Shown: positions 63,481 through 64,000 of the stretch, piece after piece
Layout: each line of letters opens with the position of its first letter
Numbering within the stretch: position 1 is the first letter of the stretch
Assembly: GCF_029633865.1 (NCBI RefSeq)
Contig: NC_079213.1
Coordinates: forward strand, 95,543,066 to 95,607,065
Length of the DNA stretch: 64,000 bases
Direction of reading: 5' to 3'
Source of the DNA: Lampris incognitus
Taxonomy: Eukaryota > Chordata > Actinopteri > Lampriformes > Lampridae
Notes under the pieces: generated by a model
The model's database searches: none
The model's input: only the letters and a program-made list of their open reading frames with translations
What the model was told of the DNA's origin: nothing
Program-made: the position numbers and the translations under genes

Positions 63481-64000
63481 AAAACACGCTGTTCTTCTTT
63501 TTGCCACTTGGTGGCAGCATCGCAGCTTCAATTACCTGGCCCTGCAATCGTTCTCTGTCAGGCGTTTCAAATGCAGAAGTGCAATCCCGATTACGTGCAT
63601 GATGTAAATCAAGTGAAAAGAGAAATAAAGAGTACCTTTAGACATATTACAAAGAAAACTGGAGTTAAATCCTAGACCTCCTCGCCAACAACGCACAATA
63701 AGAGGCTGGATGAGGTTATTTGGAATAGTGATCATGTTGCCTAGAGTTCTTGTAGAAAATTAATATCAGCAGGCCGTGGCAACAGTTGATGTAAAAATAG
63801 CCATAGATAGTGCTGCAGTAAGCAGTCTGACTCCTGTGCTACCCTTTTCTACCTCAGCACCTCCTACGCACAACACACCTCTTGGCTTCCTGTACAAACC
63901 ACAGTTTTCCACTCTGGTAGGTAGTTAATAAATTTAAATCACCAAGTGCATGCAGCAAAATTACCTCTTTAGACATTTAAGTAAAAATACTGAGAAACCT
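63481..64000. other. Upstream flank, no gene seen
   Basis: No exon or recognised repeat. This is probably the 5' flank of the second cirbp-like gene. Confidence 0.45.

Overview
The window reads as nuclear DNA of a ray-finned fish. It has split genes with GT-AG introns, many long CA/TG, GA and AT microsatellites, and a dense teleost-style mix of Tc1, hAT, Penelope-like, L2-like, tRNA-headed SINE-like and Ty3/Gypsy repeats. Nothing prokaryotic is present. Only four host protein genes can be supported.

Layout: 1-3.1 kb is the 3' part of a Ty3/Gypsy element with its LTR. 3.75-4.95 kb is a Tc1 element turned into a 1.2-kb foldback. 6.6-8.8 kb (minus) is a three-exon gene for a small Rieske 2Fe-2S protein (rfesd-like). 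9-32 kb shows no gene: it holds microsatellites, SINE-like repeats (one inserted into another), LINE tails, a solo LTR and an inverted pair of Penelope-like fragments. 32.2-32.9 kb is an unexplained CpG-rich block. 33.0-39.4 kb is a second, longer copy of the same Gypsy family. 40.3-42.9 kb (plus) is a five-exon granzyme/mast-cell-protease-like serine protease. 45.2-48.4 kb and about 49.7-63.4 kb (both minus) are two head-to-tail paralogues of cold-inducible RNA-binding protein (cirbp). The second is swollen by transposons in introns 1 and 2.

The host genes do not form an operon or an obvious pathway. A granzyme-like protease beside cirbp recalls human 19p13.3, where CIRBP lies in the same region as GZMM, AZU1, PRTN3, ELANE and CFD, so this right half may be an old conserved block. 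The rfesd-like gene is separated from it by about 30 kb of repeat-rich DNA.

The observations I rate highest are: (1) the Penelope-like ends at 24.5, 25.5, 58.3 and 58.5 kb share a hammerhead-ribozyme-like layout, and two palindromic end-only copies carry target duplications; (2) the first cirbp copy uses a GC-AG intron exactly where its neighbour uses GT-AG; (3) the two cirbp copies have split into an RGG-type tail and an SYG-type tail; (4) a (TG)n microsatellite abuts the exon 2 acceptor of rfesd; (5) the granzyme-like protease has an unusual predicted S1 pocket; (6) a snap-back LINE insertion lies nested in a Tc1 element with a 12-bp target duplication. All exon structures are read by eye from open frames and splice consensus; no alignment or transcript data were available.
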